Shown: positions 53,210 through 64,000 of the stretch, one piece after another
How the letters are laid out: every line of letters starts with the position of its first letter
Numbering within the stretch: position 1 is the first letter of the stretch
Assembly: GCA_038380435.1 (NCBI GenBank)
Contig: JAWZYU010000059.1
Span: forward strand, 372,001 to 436,000
DNA length: 64,000 nt
Direction of reading: 5' to 3'
Origin: Ryuthela nishihirai
Taxonomy: Eukaryota; Arthropoda; Arachnida; Araneae; Heptathelidae
The notes under the pieces: generated by a model
Seen by the model: only the letters and a program-made list of their open reading frames with translations
Database searches by the model: none
What the model was told of the DNA's origin: nothing
Program-made: the position numbers and the translations under genes

Positions 53210-54430
53210 ATATTTTTGAAATGTCAACCAAGAAATGTGAACATGGCGATAAAAATATAATTTACCCACTACACGGAAACGCATTGTTCAGAGCTAAGAA
53301 GAAGGTAATGTATAGTACAGCGAAATGAGTAATAGAAGCCTTAGATTAAACCACAGGGTGTCCTTTGGGAACACAGGAAAAAGCGTTATTTACCCCTAAG
53401 GACAAAGTTGCCTATGACATACGTAAGAGATTCACACCTAGCTTCGATCTAGGAATTTCTCGTTGGATACCATAGGGAAACGCGTACCGTGAAAGCCACC
53501 TAGGTACCGCCTGTCTGGATAGCCTTCAACAAAAAGAGCGAAAATAAATATGCCTAAACAAGCAATTCCTTTCATTGGTTTAAGAAAAGTTAAAGTAAAT
53601 TTAATTTATTTTAATAACATTCAAAATAATTTATTTATTAAGATTTTATTTAAATATTTCAGAATATTATAAAAATATTTACCAAAATTAAAAGAAAAGA
53701 AATAACTACCAGTTAATATTTTAGGATTGGAAGTGTTTTGAATTATACACTTTGGTTTTGAAAGATATTATAGAAATTATGGTGGCAACACTGGATGTAC
53801 CACTGATGACGTCACGTCCGTGTTTTCGCGATATCATTTGTAATTCTAATTTACCTGCTGTATTCTTCTGTTAATTTCCCATTTTACTTGTAACCACACG
53901 TCGTAGTATTTTATTGTGAGGAAGCGATCTCATTTTTTTAATTTGCGACACAATCTGTAGCTGAATTTCTTGTTTTGAAAACAAGAATTCCACTTTCTCA
54001 CTGGCATACCACTGAAGATTATTGTTAACCATTCCATATGCAACCATTTATATATTAAAACAATATTTTTGAAAACCGATATTTAAAAAATATTTGATTA
54101 TGATCTTTAATTTATCATCAGTGACATTTTTCCATTAAATGCATATTTTAGAGCTTCCAAGTAACGTTTCTCACTGGCTTAACAAGGAAATTCTGTAGCC
54201 GTTATGTAGGGTACCTGGAAAGCATAGGAAATGAATAACGTCCGTATTGCAAGCCAAAATAAATTGGTCGACACCGACAAATAGCGGTTAACTATCAATT
54301 TTATATCCCATAATCAGAATAATGTGCTGCATACTATTTGTCGGTTCCAAACCGACCGAAATTTCATAGCTCTTAGGCTAAAAAGTGTAGAATTAGATTA
54401 CCTCTACTCTAAACTAATTATTCATTACAA
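53210..54430. other. Spacer with low TE content
   Basis: I recognise no repeat here. An inverted pair, CCGACAAATAG (54272) and CTATTTGTCGG (54328), could form an 11-bp stem. If the splice donor at 54441 is real this is intron of a minus-strand gene. Confidence 0.4.
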
Positions 54431-54440
54431 AGTTACTTAC

Positions 54441-54635
54441 CTGAAGGAAAATATAAAAGAACCACAAACACTTCACGAATATTATTTAACTTGATTCAGC
54501 TGATACTTTTTGAGTAGCAGAGTAATGGGTTACAGAAGGACAGGCCGACGGAATTTATCAACCGCACGGGCCTTGCCTATAGCTCCTTATTATACGCTGT
54601 TCGCGATAGGCAAAGCTCTGATAACTACAAACCCT
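54441..54635 (-). other. Candidate non-coding first exon (minus strand)
   Basis: The minus strand reads CCTTCAG|GTAAGTAA with the cut at 54441/54440, a strong 5' splice donor. It lies about 195 nt downstream of a TATA-like box, in a locally GC-richer, repeat-free patch. No long ORF is present, which would fit a 5'UTR exon. There is no partner exon to support it. Confidence 0.3.
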
Positions 54636-54659
54636 CGAAAAGGGATGATTGCTTCGCCG

Positions 54660-54669
54660 TATTTAAATA
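54660..54669 (-). promoter_or_regulatory. Candidate TATA box
   Basis: TATTTAAATA within GCCGTATTTAAATAGC, with GC-containing flanks, 25-30 bp before the proposed start of the exon at about 54635. The motif is self-complementary, so direction is set only by the downstream donor. Confidence 0.28.
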
Positions 54670-54966
54670 GCTAACGCGGCAAATGGAACAACGAGAAAAG
54701 CGTCGGATGATTTCAATAATAGGCAAATGACATCCGTCAGTGACGATTGAGAATGCATTGTTTGCAGAATCGAAAGGAAGTGACATTTCCATTGTTTCGT
54801 ATTCCCAACAGAGGAGTTTGTTTACTCTTCCGCACTTACGTTTTTCGATACCTTCTATGCCAAATTTACTAAAAATTATTCTTTTAATCTATTACCTCTT
54901 TCAAAAGTTTTTCGGATTCATCGTGAGTATCTCAAATATATCTTTTCGGGAGGAAAGACAATAAAC

Positions 54967-55150
54967 ATCACCAAGGCGTGGGTCTGCTTCTCAGCAGACA
55001 CGCTAGTGATGCTCTTCTAGGATAAGAGTGCATTAATGAAAGGTTGTTTACAGCAAAATTACAGACAAGCGTTAAGGACTTTATTCTTATCTACTGTTAT
55101 GCCCCCACTGAGAATGTCAATGAGGATGAGAAAAAAGGTTTTTACAGACT
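54967..55150 (+). pseudogene. RTE endonuclease internal fragment
   Basis: It matches the reverse of 38240-38060: CATCACCAAGGCGTGGGTCT, TCAGCAGACACGC, then IYCYAPTENVNEDEKK in one frame. Both ends are truncated. Confidence 0.82.
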
Positions 55151-55649
55151 CCACACTGTCTCCCACACACGGATCCTCATACGAGCTTCCATTTCAAAGG
55201 AAATTCGTAATTCTTTGCTGTCCGAACATGTAGTAACTAGTAAATTTCTTCTATTTTGACGGGAAAGAAAACGAAGGTGAAAATGACGGGAAAGAAAACG
55301 AACCTACTTAAAGAGTTTTCATGTGACATGGAACTTGTTACGTTCGGGCCGCACGTTCCTGACATTTAACATAAACTGGGCCGCATGTAGATAAGAAAAA
55401 AACTTTTTTTTTGGGGGGGGGGGATCTTCATAGGTCAACCATGACTTAACTGATAATTTTTGATATTAACTATTATGGAAATACTTAAGGAAGGTTTTCA
55501 GCGTAAGAACTATTTTTTTTTTTCAAATTAAAACTTACCGGTTTGTTTTTAAAGAAAATAAATATATAAAGAATTTTAATTTTTATTTTTGAAACTTGTA
55601 CGTGCCTGTGATCATGTCATGAATGTGCTGTCCAGCCTGGTCTTTAATA
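55151..55649. other. Spacer with G and T runs
   Basis: A T/G homopolymer patch lies at 55406-55422. No gene seen. Confidence 0.45.
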
Positions 55650-56116
55650 TTGGGTCGTTTCACCTCTGAGCGGGACTTTTTTTGCACTCCATGGGCTAAA
55701 ATGGCTAGGTCACATGGATCCCGAAATCTCAGGGAAGGTTGGGGGACGGGACCCACTGAAACAGCTATTGGGAGACAGATGGTAGCCTCGGTCACATGGA
55801 CCCCGAAGGCTCAGGGAAGGTTGGGGGAGGTGACCCACTGAAGCAGCTATTGCGAAACAGATGGTAGACTCCGGTCAAGGCCATCCAGCGTGTTGTTTAA
55901 CGTGCACAGGGTATGACTTTCCCGCACACGGAGCCACGGCTTAACGTCCCATCCGACGGACGGCGACCTTTCCAAGCCCATCGGTGTCCCCTGGTGACAG
56001 TGGGCAGGGCGCTGAATTTTGCAGAGATAAATCTCAACGCTGACCCAGCTGGGACTCGAACCTGGGAACTACAGTTTACGAGCCTGGCGTGCTACCGACT
56101 GAGCCACCCCCGCCCT
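55650..56116 (-). mobile_element. SINE1 with an internal ~84-bp tandem duplication
   Basis: GGTCACATGGATCCCGAAAT ... ATGGTAGCCT (about 55708) is repeated from 55791 (GGTCACATGGACCCCGAAGG). The head ends GCCACCCCCGCCC. The 5' flank and head (56068-56225) were copied to 58299. Confidence 0.9.
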
Positions 56117-56225
56117 CATGGCCACCCTCGCCCCCGTGTTACGTTTGGTATTGGCAATGAAAAAGCAGCCGACGTAGCCTTGATTCGAAAGTAATTTCTC
56201 TGATTATCTGCGTAACACGTCAAAT
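56068..56225. repeat. Donor of a 158-bp copied segment
   Basis: ACTACAGTTTACGAGCCTGG ... GCGTAACACGTCAAAT recurs at 58299-58456 with identical length and one mismatch. The donor spans the SINE1 head and about 110 bp of flanking DNA. Confidence 0.94.
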
Positions 56226-56270
56226 GCTAATTTTCTCTGATTATATTTGGTGGGACAGTGCCCCAGGTGG

Positions 56271-56396
56271 CCTAATGGACGAAACCATTCTGTTGTACCG
56301 GTGCCTACATAATGAGATTACCTGCCGATTTCAAGACGTGAAGTGACAACAGCACTAGTTACATTTTCGTCCGCTTTGGCGCTGGCGATCCGCTGT
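56271..56396 (-). repeat. Unclassified repeat, inverted copy of 46331-46427
   Basis: Minus strand: AGCGGATCGCCAGCGCCAAA, GAAAATGTAACTAGTGCTGT, GAAATCGGCAGGTAATC, TGTAGGCACCGGTACAAC. Several substitutions. Confidence 0.65.
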
Positions 56397-56786
56397 TTTG
56401 CTTGCTACTTGCTTCGTTGCAGTATAGGTTATTACACTCTTTCCCGCATGATTCAAAATTCGATTCTGATACGGATTTGTTCATATGTGATTTATTTACT
56501 GTTCTGTCTAATTTCTGCTGTCTTTAACTAGATCTCTGAACGATGATGCAGCATTGTGTGATGTTCTGCAGAAGCGAAACTTATGAAACAAAACTCAGTT
56601 TCTATCGAATCTCTTCCAAACTAGATCTGCAAGACAGGTGGCTGCAGCAATATGTCGGCAAAGTAACGTTGACATGAAATTAGAAAAAAATTCTGAGATC
56701 ACTTTTGATTAAATAATATTTTGGGAATCGCAGAAATCTTTACATTATACGGAATTCAGTTACACTGCCGTAACAAAATATTAGAG

Positions 56787-57179
56787 TTGGGTTGGGTTGT
56801 TTTACCTCTGAGCGGCATTTTTTTGCACACCATTGGCTAAATGGCCAGGTCACATGGACCCCGAAGGCTCAGAGAAGGTTGGGGGAGGGGACCCACTGGA
56901 ACAGTTGTTGGGAGACAGATGGTAGCCTCCCGTCAAGGCCATCCAGCATGTTCTTTAACGTGCACAGGCAATGGCTGTCCAGCACACGTGGCCACGGCTT
57001 AACATCCCATCCGACGGACGGCGGCCTTTCCAAGCCCATCGGTATCCCCTACTGACCGTGGGCAGGGCGGGGAATTTTACGGAGATAAATCTCAACGCTG
57101 ACCCAGCTGGGACTCTAACCTGGGAACTACAGATTACGAGCCTGGCGCGCTACCGACTGAGCCACCCAGCCCCGTCCCG
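56787..57179 (-). mobile_element. SINE1, full length
   Basis: Perfect 13-bp TSD CAAAATATTAGAG at 56774-56786 and 57180-57192. Full tRNA-like head. Confidence 0.95.
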
Positions 57180-57192
57180 CAAAATATTAGAG

Positions 57193-58032
57193 AATTTATC
57201 TGCTATGTGAATGGGAGTTTTACTTGCAAGTTCTGTAACTTCTAACGTATTCATTTAACGAAAAAATTTTGCTAAAAATAAATTCATAATCTTATCCATT
57301 TAAATCTCGATTTTCAACAGCATTCGTCAAGTATTTAAGGAATTATGGAAGCCAGAATATTTCACAACAGTAATGAATCATAAGAATTAATTTCATATAT
57401 TAATTAAAACTTAATAAATATTTCTTCAAATCACATAATAAAATATAAATTTCAAAAGTTTCATAACGATTATTTCGATGTTAGATAATTATGAATGATT
57501 TTGGTGAAACAAGATAATTTATTATTAAATTTTCCAGCTTCCATAACTCTTTAATTACTGAACGAATATTGATAATAAATCGAGAATTCAAATAAATTAG
57601 ATTTAACTTCAGTCACAGTTTTTCATTAAATGCATCAAATGCGTATATATAAAATCTGAGTTTGGTGTTTATCGGCAACCTAGACAGCAGTAACATCCTG
57701 ACAAAGTGGAGACAACTATCCTTCTGCAGAGACGAGCAACTCGAAAAGGATCTAGCCCTGACGGGTCTACAATTACCAATCTACAATCTTTATCCTCATC
57801 ACATTTCTCTATTAAATGCACATTTTAGATGTTATAGAGCAGAGACGACCAAATGGTGAATGGAGTAGCTGCCAGTTTTAGATGGAAAAGATTTTAATTA
57901 ATGTAACAATGTCACCTTAGTATGTTTAATGCTAAATTGTTTTTTTATACTTAGTTGGTCAAGCAGTGTTAAATCATTATTATGACTTATGTACTAAGGT
58001 CGATAGCGAAAGATTTTCTGTCTTAATAGTCG
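57193..58032. other. AT-rich spacer
   Basis: A locally GC-richer open stretch (57662-57859) has no recognised domain. Nothing else seen. Confidence 0.45.
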
Positions 58033-58615
58033 GGGCGGGGTGGCTCAGTCGTTAGCGCGCCAGGCTCGAAATCTGTAGTTCCCAGGTTCGAGTCCCAGCT
58101 GGGTCAGCGTTGAGATTTATCTTCGCAAAAATTCCCCGCCTTGCCCACGGTCAGTAGGGGATACCGATTGGATTGGAAAGGCCGCCGTCCGTCGGATTGG
58201 ACGTTAAGCTGTGGCCCCGTGTGTGCGAGAGCTATACCCTGTGCACGTTAAAGAACACGCAGGATGGCCTTGACGGGAGTTTACGACAGTTTACGAGGAC
58301 TACAGTTTACGAGCCTGGCGTGCTACCGACTGAGCCACCCCCGCCCTCATGGCCACCCTCGCCCCCGTGTTACGTTTGGTATTGGCATTGAAAAAGCAGC
58401 CGACGTAGCCTTGATTCGAAAGTAATTTCTCTGATTATCTGCGTAACACGTCAAATCCTCATCTGTCAATCAATTACCATCTGTCTCCCAACAGCTGTTC
58501 CAGTGGGTCCCCTCCCCCAACCTTCTCTGAGCTTTCAGCGTCCATGTGACCTGGCCATTTAGCCCATGGTGTGCAGAAAAGTGCCGCTCAGAGGTAAAAC
58601 AACCCAACAACCCAA
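58033..58615 (+). mobile_element. SINE1 interrupted by copied-in DNA
   Basis: SINE1 head and body to TTGACGGGAG (58279), foreign insert to about 58472, then ACCATCTGTCTCCCAACAGC to the tail AACCCAACAACCCAA. TSD CTTAATAGTCG (58022-58032) and CTTAATAATCG (58616-58626), one mismatch. Confidence 0.92.
58299..58456. repeat. Copied-in 158-bp segment from 56068-56225
   Basis: Same orientation, same length, one mismatch. It is preceded by short scrambled filler (TTTACGACAGTTTACGAGG, repeating pieces of the copied start) and followed by CCTCATCTGTCAATCAATT before the SINE resumes. Confidence 0.94.
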
Positions 58616-58626
58616 CTTAATAATCG

Positions 58627-59705
58627 ATCGCAGTGTCTAAAAATTTGGTCCTCCCTGCTATAGAATTCATTGATAGATTCCCATTAACATAACATGGAAA
58701 GATAATGCTATACCTTTCTTTGAGCATAATATTATTGCTACCAATTTAAAATATTTCAATAATTAAAATATTGCGTTACTTTACAAAAATAGTGCTAGGT
58801 ATAGTAATAAAAATGTCGATCATTTTCTTCGACTCGGACATCCTGCCCCCCCCCCCCCCCCTCCATCTCTTCTGAAATCAGTCTTGTACATATATATGAC
58901 TAATCGAATGTTGAAGTTTAAAACACTTTTTGTGAGCTTTCTGAACTGCACAAATATGTATATGAACCAGGGCGCATTAAGCAATTTGGAGTTCTGGTGC
59001 CAGGTTCCAAATGGGTGCCCTGGAACAAAGTTCTAAATAAGAGCCTTAGAGCAATATTCTAAGTGGAGCCCTTTTATCCTTCTAAACTGAAAAATGAAGT
59101 AAAGTGTACTACTTATGTAAAATCGTACATTGACGTCATAAAAATAAATAACATTACTTTAAATCAAGCAAAAACAAAACAGGAGGGGCCCTGTAGGTCG
59201 GAAGAAGTAATGAAATAAAAAGACCAACATATAAAGAGTCAATTCTGTACTGCAACATGAACTTTGTGCGTATTGCATTTAAAAAAATTATTACTTTTAA
59301 TCTTTAATTTTTTAGCAAATTTACCATTTCATGCTTAATTTAAAAATTCGAGTATTAATATCAAAATAATCTTGCGAAAATCTATTGTTTATGAATTTCC
59401 CTTAACAATAAATAAGCTCTATTGCAATAGTAATTAAAATTATTATATTAGATGAAGAATTACTATGGAAACAATTTAAAATTTGTTCTTTAAAGAATTA
59501 CCGTTAAATAATGTTATTGGGTAAACACTTGAAATTTTCGGATTCTAATGGATCATAATTTTCAAATGTAACACGATTATTTTTAAACATATTTTTCGTT
59601 ATTCCCGTTGTATCTCTGAGAAAGATTCTAGTTTATTGCATTTGATTAACCATCTGTCTGATTCTTTACCATATGATTTCGAATAGATCGCTATATACTT
59701 ACCAT
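58627..59705. other. AT-rich spacer with a long C run
   Basis: A C run of about 18 lies at 58843-58861. GGTGCCAGGTTCCAAATGGG, GGTGCCCTGGAACAAAGTTC and GAGCCTTAGAGCAATATTCT (58995-59070) look like degenerate ~30-bp repeats. No gene seen. Confidence 0.45.
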
Positions 59706-59873
59706 TGGATTCGAGCCCCGGGTAAGGCATCGATGTATGTGTCGTTTTTCTGCTGAGGTCCTGCCATCCTCTCAGACCTTCTACTCTGGCATATAAACTG
59801 ACAAGCTCCTGTCAGACCACTGTGGCAAGAAGCTCCTTGAGGGGGTATTTATATTTATATTATAGCGTAGGTT
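59706..59873 (+). mobile_element. SINE2, 5'-truncated
   Basis: Starts at the B box (GGATTCGAGCCCCGGGTAAG). The stem-loop CTGACAAGCTCCTGTCAG has one mismatch. Ends GAGGGGGTATTTATATTTAT. Confidence 0.85.
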
Positions 59874-59954
59874 AAGTTACCGCGGAACGGTGCTGCCCTC
59901 ATGTGACAAGTTCTGAAGCTTCCAATGCGCGCTCGCTAACACGGAGATTCGCGG

Positions 59955-59990
59955 AAATCGGCACGCATTCCCATTACGTAGGCACTGATT
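59955..59990 (+). repeat. Fragment of the unclassified repeat at 46331
   Basis: GAAATCGGCACGCATTCCCA and TTACGTAGGCACTGA only. Confidence 0.5.
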
Positions 59991-60044
59991 ATACCGTGCA
60001 AACAGTCATTGGAAGTTGCCTTAAATATAAGTGAAGATGACGGT

Positions 60045-60905
60045 CGGCAAAACAATTTCTAGATATAACAGCTGAGCTAATTGCGATGAATTTCATGTTT
60101 ACAGGATATTTTTTATCTTCTTTAAAATTTAAAATTACACCTCTTCCATTTGTATATCAAGATGCCTACTGTTTTATGTATTGCTTCAGTAATGATCTGA
60201 AATGTGAAAATTCAAAATATTGCTTAAATCCACTGAGTTCTCTCTACATATTTATTTAAATATTGTCAGTTTAATTTGGGTAACCTCTTACATAAAGTTT
60301 AAGATGCATGGTTTAGAAAAAGTAGAAAACTTTATTTTATTCTGAAAGCAGTCAGTGTAAATAATGAATATATTTTTTCAACGAAACCTTAAATCCTCAT
60401 TTTTATCGTATGCTATTTGCTAGATAAAAGCAATTAAAATAGGGTGGAAACAGCTACCACTATAAATTATAGTATCATTTAGTGTAGTTTTGTGCAGTCG
60501 TTTAATCAGATCTTTCTAGTTATAATATTTGGATTCCAGTTCAGTGACTTCCAACGTAAGTCGCTAAAAATTAACAATAATAGTGTACGACCTGTTATTT
60601 TACAACAGGTCGTTTATGATATATATATAACGTATCAGAGGATTTGACACACCCACGTATCACGACTGTCTCTTCATTTTACTAGCATATTTTGTGTAGG
60701 AATCTTCACTTTTGTACGAATGTCAACATACCAAGTGAGTATTAACTGTACTCGTATTTAATTACAAGGGATATTACATAAAAAACATGATTTTTTTAAA
60801 TCGGAAACCGCTAAAAAGACTAATCGCAAAAATAAATACATCATTTTAATGTCGTAGTGTACTTGGTCGGTGGCTTGTTTAACGAAATGCATGTTTTGGT
60901 GAATT
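60045..60905 (-). repeat. LDR copy D, inverted right part
   Basis: Reverse complement of about 30520-31360: CAGCTACCACTATAAATTAT at 60450, the ACAGGTCGTTTATGATATAT hairpin region near 60605, and CGGAAACCGCTAAAAAGACT near 60803. The transposase part is absent. Confidence 0.82.
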
Positions 60906-61169
60906 CTGTAGATGAGAATGTGTAATGCCAAAATAAATATCATGTTAATAACATTCAACTGACGAATTGATAGTGCACAAACGCTGTAAAGTGGAAGACC
61001 TATTGATAACGCTGAAGATTTAATTCATCAATATATCTCTGCATTTGGGGTTTATATAATTCATTTCCTGAATGTTTGGAAAATGATCTTCTGTGTTGTT
61101 CTTGTGCACAATAAACTCAACCGTAGAGCTCCAGTTACATATTCAGGACATCCAAAGTCTCCATTTCAT
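60906..61169. other. AT-rich spacer
   Basis: Nothing recognised. Confidence 0.4.
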
Positions 61170-62840
61170 AATAAGTAATTGTTAAAAAGTTCGATAAAAT
61201 CTATTGACATCTTCCCATTATTTTCTGTTTACGTACTCCTTGGAATTACGATTTTACGGAGATTCCAATATATCACAAGTTACTTTAAGATGAAAGATTT
61301 TTGGAAAAGACATATATTTCCATGGAAATCAATTTACAGTCTACAGTTTGATGATCATATCGTAATCTTTTATGTCAATTTCTGAAGAGAAAGATTCGAT
61401 TTCTCTTTGTAAATCTCTAATGGATGGAAAATCTCAAATAATCATTTTATGCAATATATTTCAATAAATTAATTCTTTCAGTCATGGCATCAATAACTGA
61501 ATCATAAAAGACAATTCTTAGTTAGCAATTACGTAAAGACAATTTTTAGTTTCTTAGTAAAAGACAATTCTTAGTTTCTTAGCAATTACGTAGAACATTA
61601 ATTATTTCGCTGCAGAATATTACATATTTGACAATAAATGTAATCCATTGAATCATCTTTGACGAAACAAGGCGCACGAGAGGTTTTCAGTAACAATTTG
61701 TTCCTTTTCTCATTTCAATTCATCTTCACAGAAAGAGGAATTCTCTTTCGGTTCCTGGTAGAAAGTTGAAACAGATGAATATATAATAGTGTAAGGTATA
61801 ACTACGAATACAGGTAATCATAAGAGGTAAGTGAAATTAGATATTTTACCATAAAAATTTACAAAAACAGAATGCTAAGCAAAGTTTTTGGATTGTACGT
61901 ATTTTACCATGGTTTCCATAAATTAAGACTTAAAAACAACCAGAAAGCGCCGTTTTTTTTCGAAATCCTTTTCGATCTGTTTTTGATCTTTTGTAGCGAA
62001 ATAATTAATGTTCTACGTAATTAATAATTGTCTTTTTTGATTGTGAATGGGAATATAAGTTGAGTAGGGTTGGTTTACCTATGAGTAGCACCTTTTTGCA
62101 CACAATGTGCTAAGTGGCCAGGTCACAACGACCCTGAAGGGGGAGACCACTGGATAACTGCTACAAGACAGACTGTAGCCTCCCTTCAATGCGATTCATA
62201 GTGTTCTTTAAATCAGGTTCCACCAGTGGTCAAGTAAGCACATCATTATATGGTTCCCATTGCACTTCGCGATGAAGTTGACCGTCAGATGGGAGGCTGA
62301 AGGGACTGAATATGCCCTTCAACGGTGAGTTTACGCACCCAGTTATGTCTGAGGCGAAAAGAGACTGTACAGTGAGGTTATGCATCATATTTCACAGCTT
62401 CAGTGACATCACTGTACCAGGTGGAACGGATGAGCTATATAGTAACTCTGGAGATGCTAAAGGGATATTGGCAAATACCAACGAGGTTACACAGCATTTG
62501 TGAACCACCGAGGGCTGTACCAGTGGGAAATGCTTCCCTTAGGACTGAAGGACTATGGGACATTTTTCCAAAAAATTGTGAATGTCATAATTACACCCCA
62601 TGTTGATTATTGCTGTGCTATCTAGATGATATAGCTTTCTTCCTCAAAGAGCTTTTTAGGATCATCTTAGCATCTTGGAGCGGATCTTAGGGATATCAAT
62701 GCCAGGCATTTCACAATCAACCTAGCAAACTGTTCTTGGGAGAGTAGCGAGACCAAACATTTTGGTCACATTGTTGGTTCGGTGAGGCAACGACCTCACC
62801 ATGCAAAACTAGAGGTCATCAAAAAGATGAAAGCTCCTCG
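61170..62840. repeat. Right copy of inverted repeat IR2
   Basis: Inverted copy of 4457-6215. It has no MITE in the YLDD region and its Gypsy pol continues beyond the repeat to about 63440, so this copy is the less damaged one. Confidence 0.8.
62055..62215 (-). mobile_element. Old SINE1 fragment shared by the IR2 copies
   Basis: Counterpart of 5296-5450: TTACCTATGAGTAGCACC ... GTAGCCTCCCTTCAATGCGA. Confidence 0.75.
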
Positions 62841-63440
62841 AATGAAGAAGGTTCTTCGGATATTACCGACACCACCTAGATCAATATGCAGCGATTGCAA
62901 AGCCACTCACAGACGTGACCCTGAAGCAGGCACCTGCACAGTAGAAATGGTGCTTACAAGCAGATTAAGCATTCGAGACACTGAGGGTGGGGGGGAGGCT
63001 CTCTACCACGCATTAGAACGCAATACGCCTGATCCTGCGTGAGATTACATTCTTCATTGAAATGCATCTGCCCTTGCGGTCTGCGCATGTATCTCACTGA
63101 CTGAAGCCCAGGGACAAGAACATCTCATCGCCTTTACCTCAAAGAAGCTCACGGAACCCAGCAGAAATATAATGGTGGTTGTGTGTGTGTGGGAGGGTGT
63201 GGGTGGGAGGGCTACAAAAGTCTTTGACCTGGTTATGTAGACCCCAGATCGAGTTTCTTTCAGACCATAACCTGCTAAGGTACCTCATAGCTCTTCCAAC
63301 ATTGAGTAGCACATAGCAGAGAGCCTTTGTCATTAATCAGAGAGATGCAACAGTGCATTATAGAAAAGGTGCTTCCCACTGAAACGCTGATGTCTTATCC
63401 AGGCTGACTGAACCTGCGATTGGATTAGCAAAGGAAATAC
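62216..63440 (+). pseudogene. Ty3/Gypsy pol remnant (RT to RNase H)
   Basis: Order of blocks on the plus strand: PIALRDEVDRQ (about 62255), LEMLKGYWQIP (about 62450), a GLYQWEMLPLGL-like block (about 62515) and YLDDIAF (62619-62639). A connection-like region follows (VGSVRQRPHHAKLEVIKKMK, about 62775), then RNase H-like blocks (GQEHLIAFTSKKLTEPSRN, about 63112; a DHNLLRYL-like piece, about 63265) and NADVLSRL near 63388. Frameshifts are frequent and a (TG)n/G-rich tract replaces part of RNase H at about 63180-63210. No integrase, gag or LTR is seen. Confidence 0.82.
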
Positions 63441-63451
63441 CTAGGAAGAGG
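63332..63451 (+). repeat. Direct repeat, left copy, flanking SINE1
   Basis: ATTAATCAGAGAGATGCAAC ... GGAAATACCTAGGAAGAGG. The second copy is at 63836-63931 on the other side of the SINE, with an internal deletion of about 24 bp. It contains the end of the Gypsy remnant. Confidence 0.88.
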
Positions 63452-63835
63452 TTGGGTTGTTTTACCTCTGAGCGGCACTTTTTTGCACACCATGGGCTAA
63501 ATGACCAGGTCACATGGACCCCGAAAGCTCAGAGAATGTTGGGGAAGGGGACCCACTGGAACAGCTGTTAGGAGACAGATGGTTTCCTCCCGTCAAGGCC
63601 ATCCAGCGTGTTCTTTAACGTGCACAGGGTATGGCTCTCCCGCACACGGGGCCACGGCTTAACGTCTCATCCGACGGACGGCGGCCTTTCCAAGCCCATC
63701 GGTGTCCCCTACTGACCGTGGGCACGGCGGGGAATTTTGCGGAGATAAATCTCAACGCTGACCCAGCTGGGACTCGAACCTGGGAACTACAGATTACGAG
63801 CCTAGCGTGCTACCGACTGAGCCACCCCCTCCCCT
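63452..63835 (-). mobile_element. SINE1, full length
   Basis: Near-consensus reverse copy with head ending GCCACCCCCTCCCCT. It sits exactly at the junction of the ~100-bp direct repeat instead of having the usual 9-14 bp TSD. Confidence 0.93.
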
Positions 63836-63931
63836 ATTAATCAGAAAGGTGCAACAGTGCATTATAGAAAAGGCGATTGATTGAAAGATGAACGTGCGAT
63901 TGGATTAGCAAAGGAAATACCCAGGAAGAGG
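63836..63931 (+). repeat. Direct repeat, right copy, flanking SINE1
   Basis: ATTAATCAGAAAGGTGCAAC ... GGAAATACCCAGGAAGAGG. Counterpart of 63332-63451. Confidence 0.88.
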
Positions 63932-64000
63932 AGTTGACACAAGCGCAATGCACTTGAAAGTATTCATGTCCCATAGAAAGTAAAAAAAAAGTGATTTAGC

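Noticed and set aside
57662..57859. 65-codon ORF in a GC-richer patch, possible exon
   Set aside because: No recognisable domain, no convincing splice sites, and no second copy; too little support to call.
4457..62840. One giant palindrome linking IR2 copies
   Set aside because: IR2 and IR1 pairs are not collinear or nested in a consistent way and contain pol of a dispersed element; independent insertions or duplications are simpler.

Overview
This is a eukaryotic, AT-rich, non-coding stretch made almost entirely of transposable elements (TEs) and satellite-like DNA. The repertoire is RTE/BovB-like LINEs with CFDP2-type endonuclease, Tc1/mariner and pogo elements with TA target sites, Ty3/Gypsy pol debris and two tRNA-derived SINE families. 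Together with the AT-rich background it suggests an arthropod, perhaps a chelicerate; that guess is weak and rests on general TE flavour, not on a diagnostic gene. No complete host gene is visible. The best host-gene trace is a THAP-domain exon with a 3' splice site (44770-45126, continuing 45514-45601) that carries two SINEs. A weaker candidate is a minus-strand TATA box plus splice donor at 54441-54669.

Layout. 1-1430 and 33933-35105 are inverted copies of one ~970-bp sequence, each with its own private insertion. 2422-3244 is a 15-bp-unit minisatellite with an inverted remnant at 4108-4202. 4457-6215 and 61170-62840 are inverted copies carrying decayed Gypsy pol; the right copy continues through RNase H. 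RTE LINE copies lie at 7497-11290 (-), 24432-26108 (-), 35700-39095 (-), 41590-42540 (+), 52895-53209 (+) and 54967-55150 (+). DNA-transposon remnants lie at 12400-13293 (pogo-like), 14161-14566 (Tc1), 14642-16034 (mariner) and 43611-43998 (pogo-type MITE). A Jockey/CR1-like reverse transcriptase fragment is at 19820-20330. A large composite repeat (here LDR), built around a dead mariner/Tc-like transposase, is present at 20390-26535 (A), 27108-31375 (B), 48860-52165 (C) and, inverted and partial, 60045-60905 (D).

SINEs. SINE1 is about 385 bp, has a tRNA-Met-like head, ends in a CAACCCAACCC-type tail, and occurs more than 20 times; many copies have clear 9-14 bp target-site duplications (TSDs). 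SINE2 is about 205 bp, has a class-II tRNA-like head and a conserved 3' stem-loop, and occurs five times.

The most striking structure is a fold-back MITE (termini TACAGTCGCTCAAAAAATAT, nearly perfect palindrome, TA target) that occurs as single copies, a dimer and three tandem arrays. The largest array has 17 monomers of exactly 93 bp with a 465-bp higher-order period and no indels, so it reads open for about 500 codons. A separate ~108-bp array derives from the same element. Together they look like satellite DNA being born from a MITE at several stages. Two copied-in filler insertions (158 bp and 250 bp, each taken from about 2.2 kb away) and a SINE whose 3' half is repeated 1, 2 and 4 times at three paralogous sites add to the picture of replication- or repair-driven turnover.
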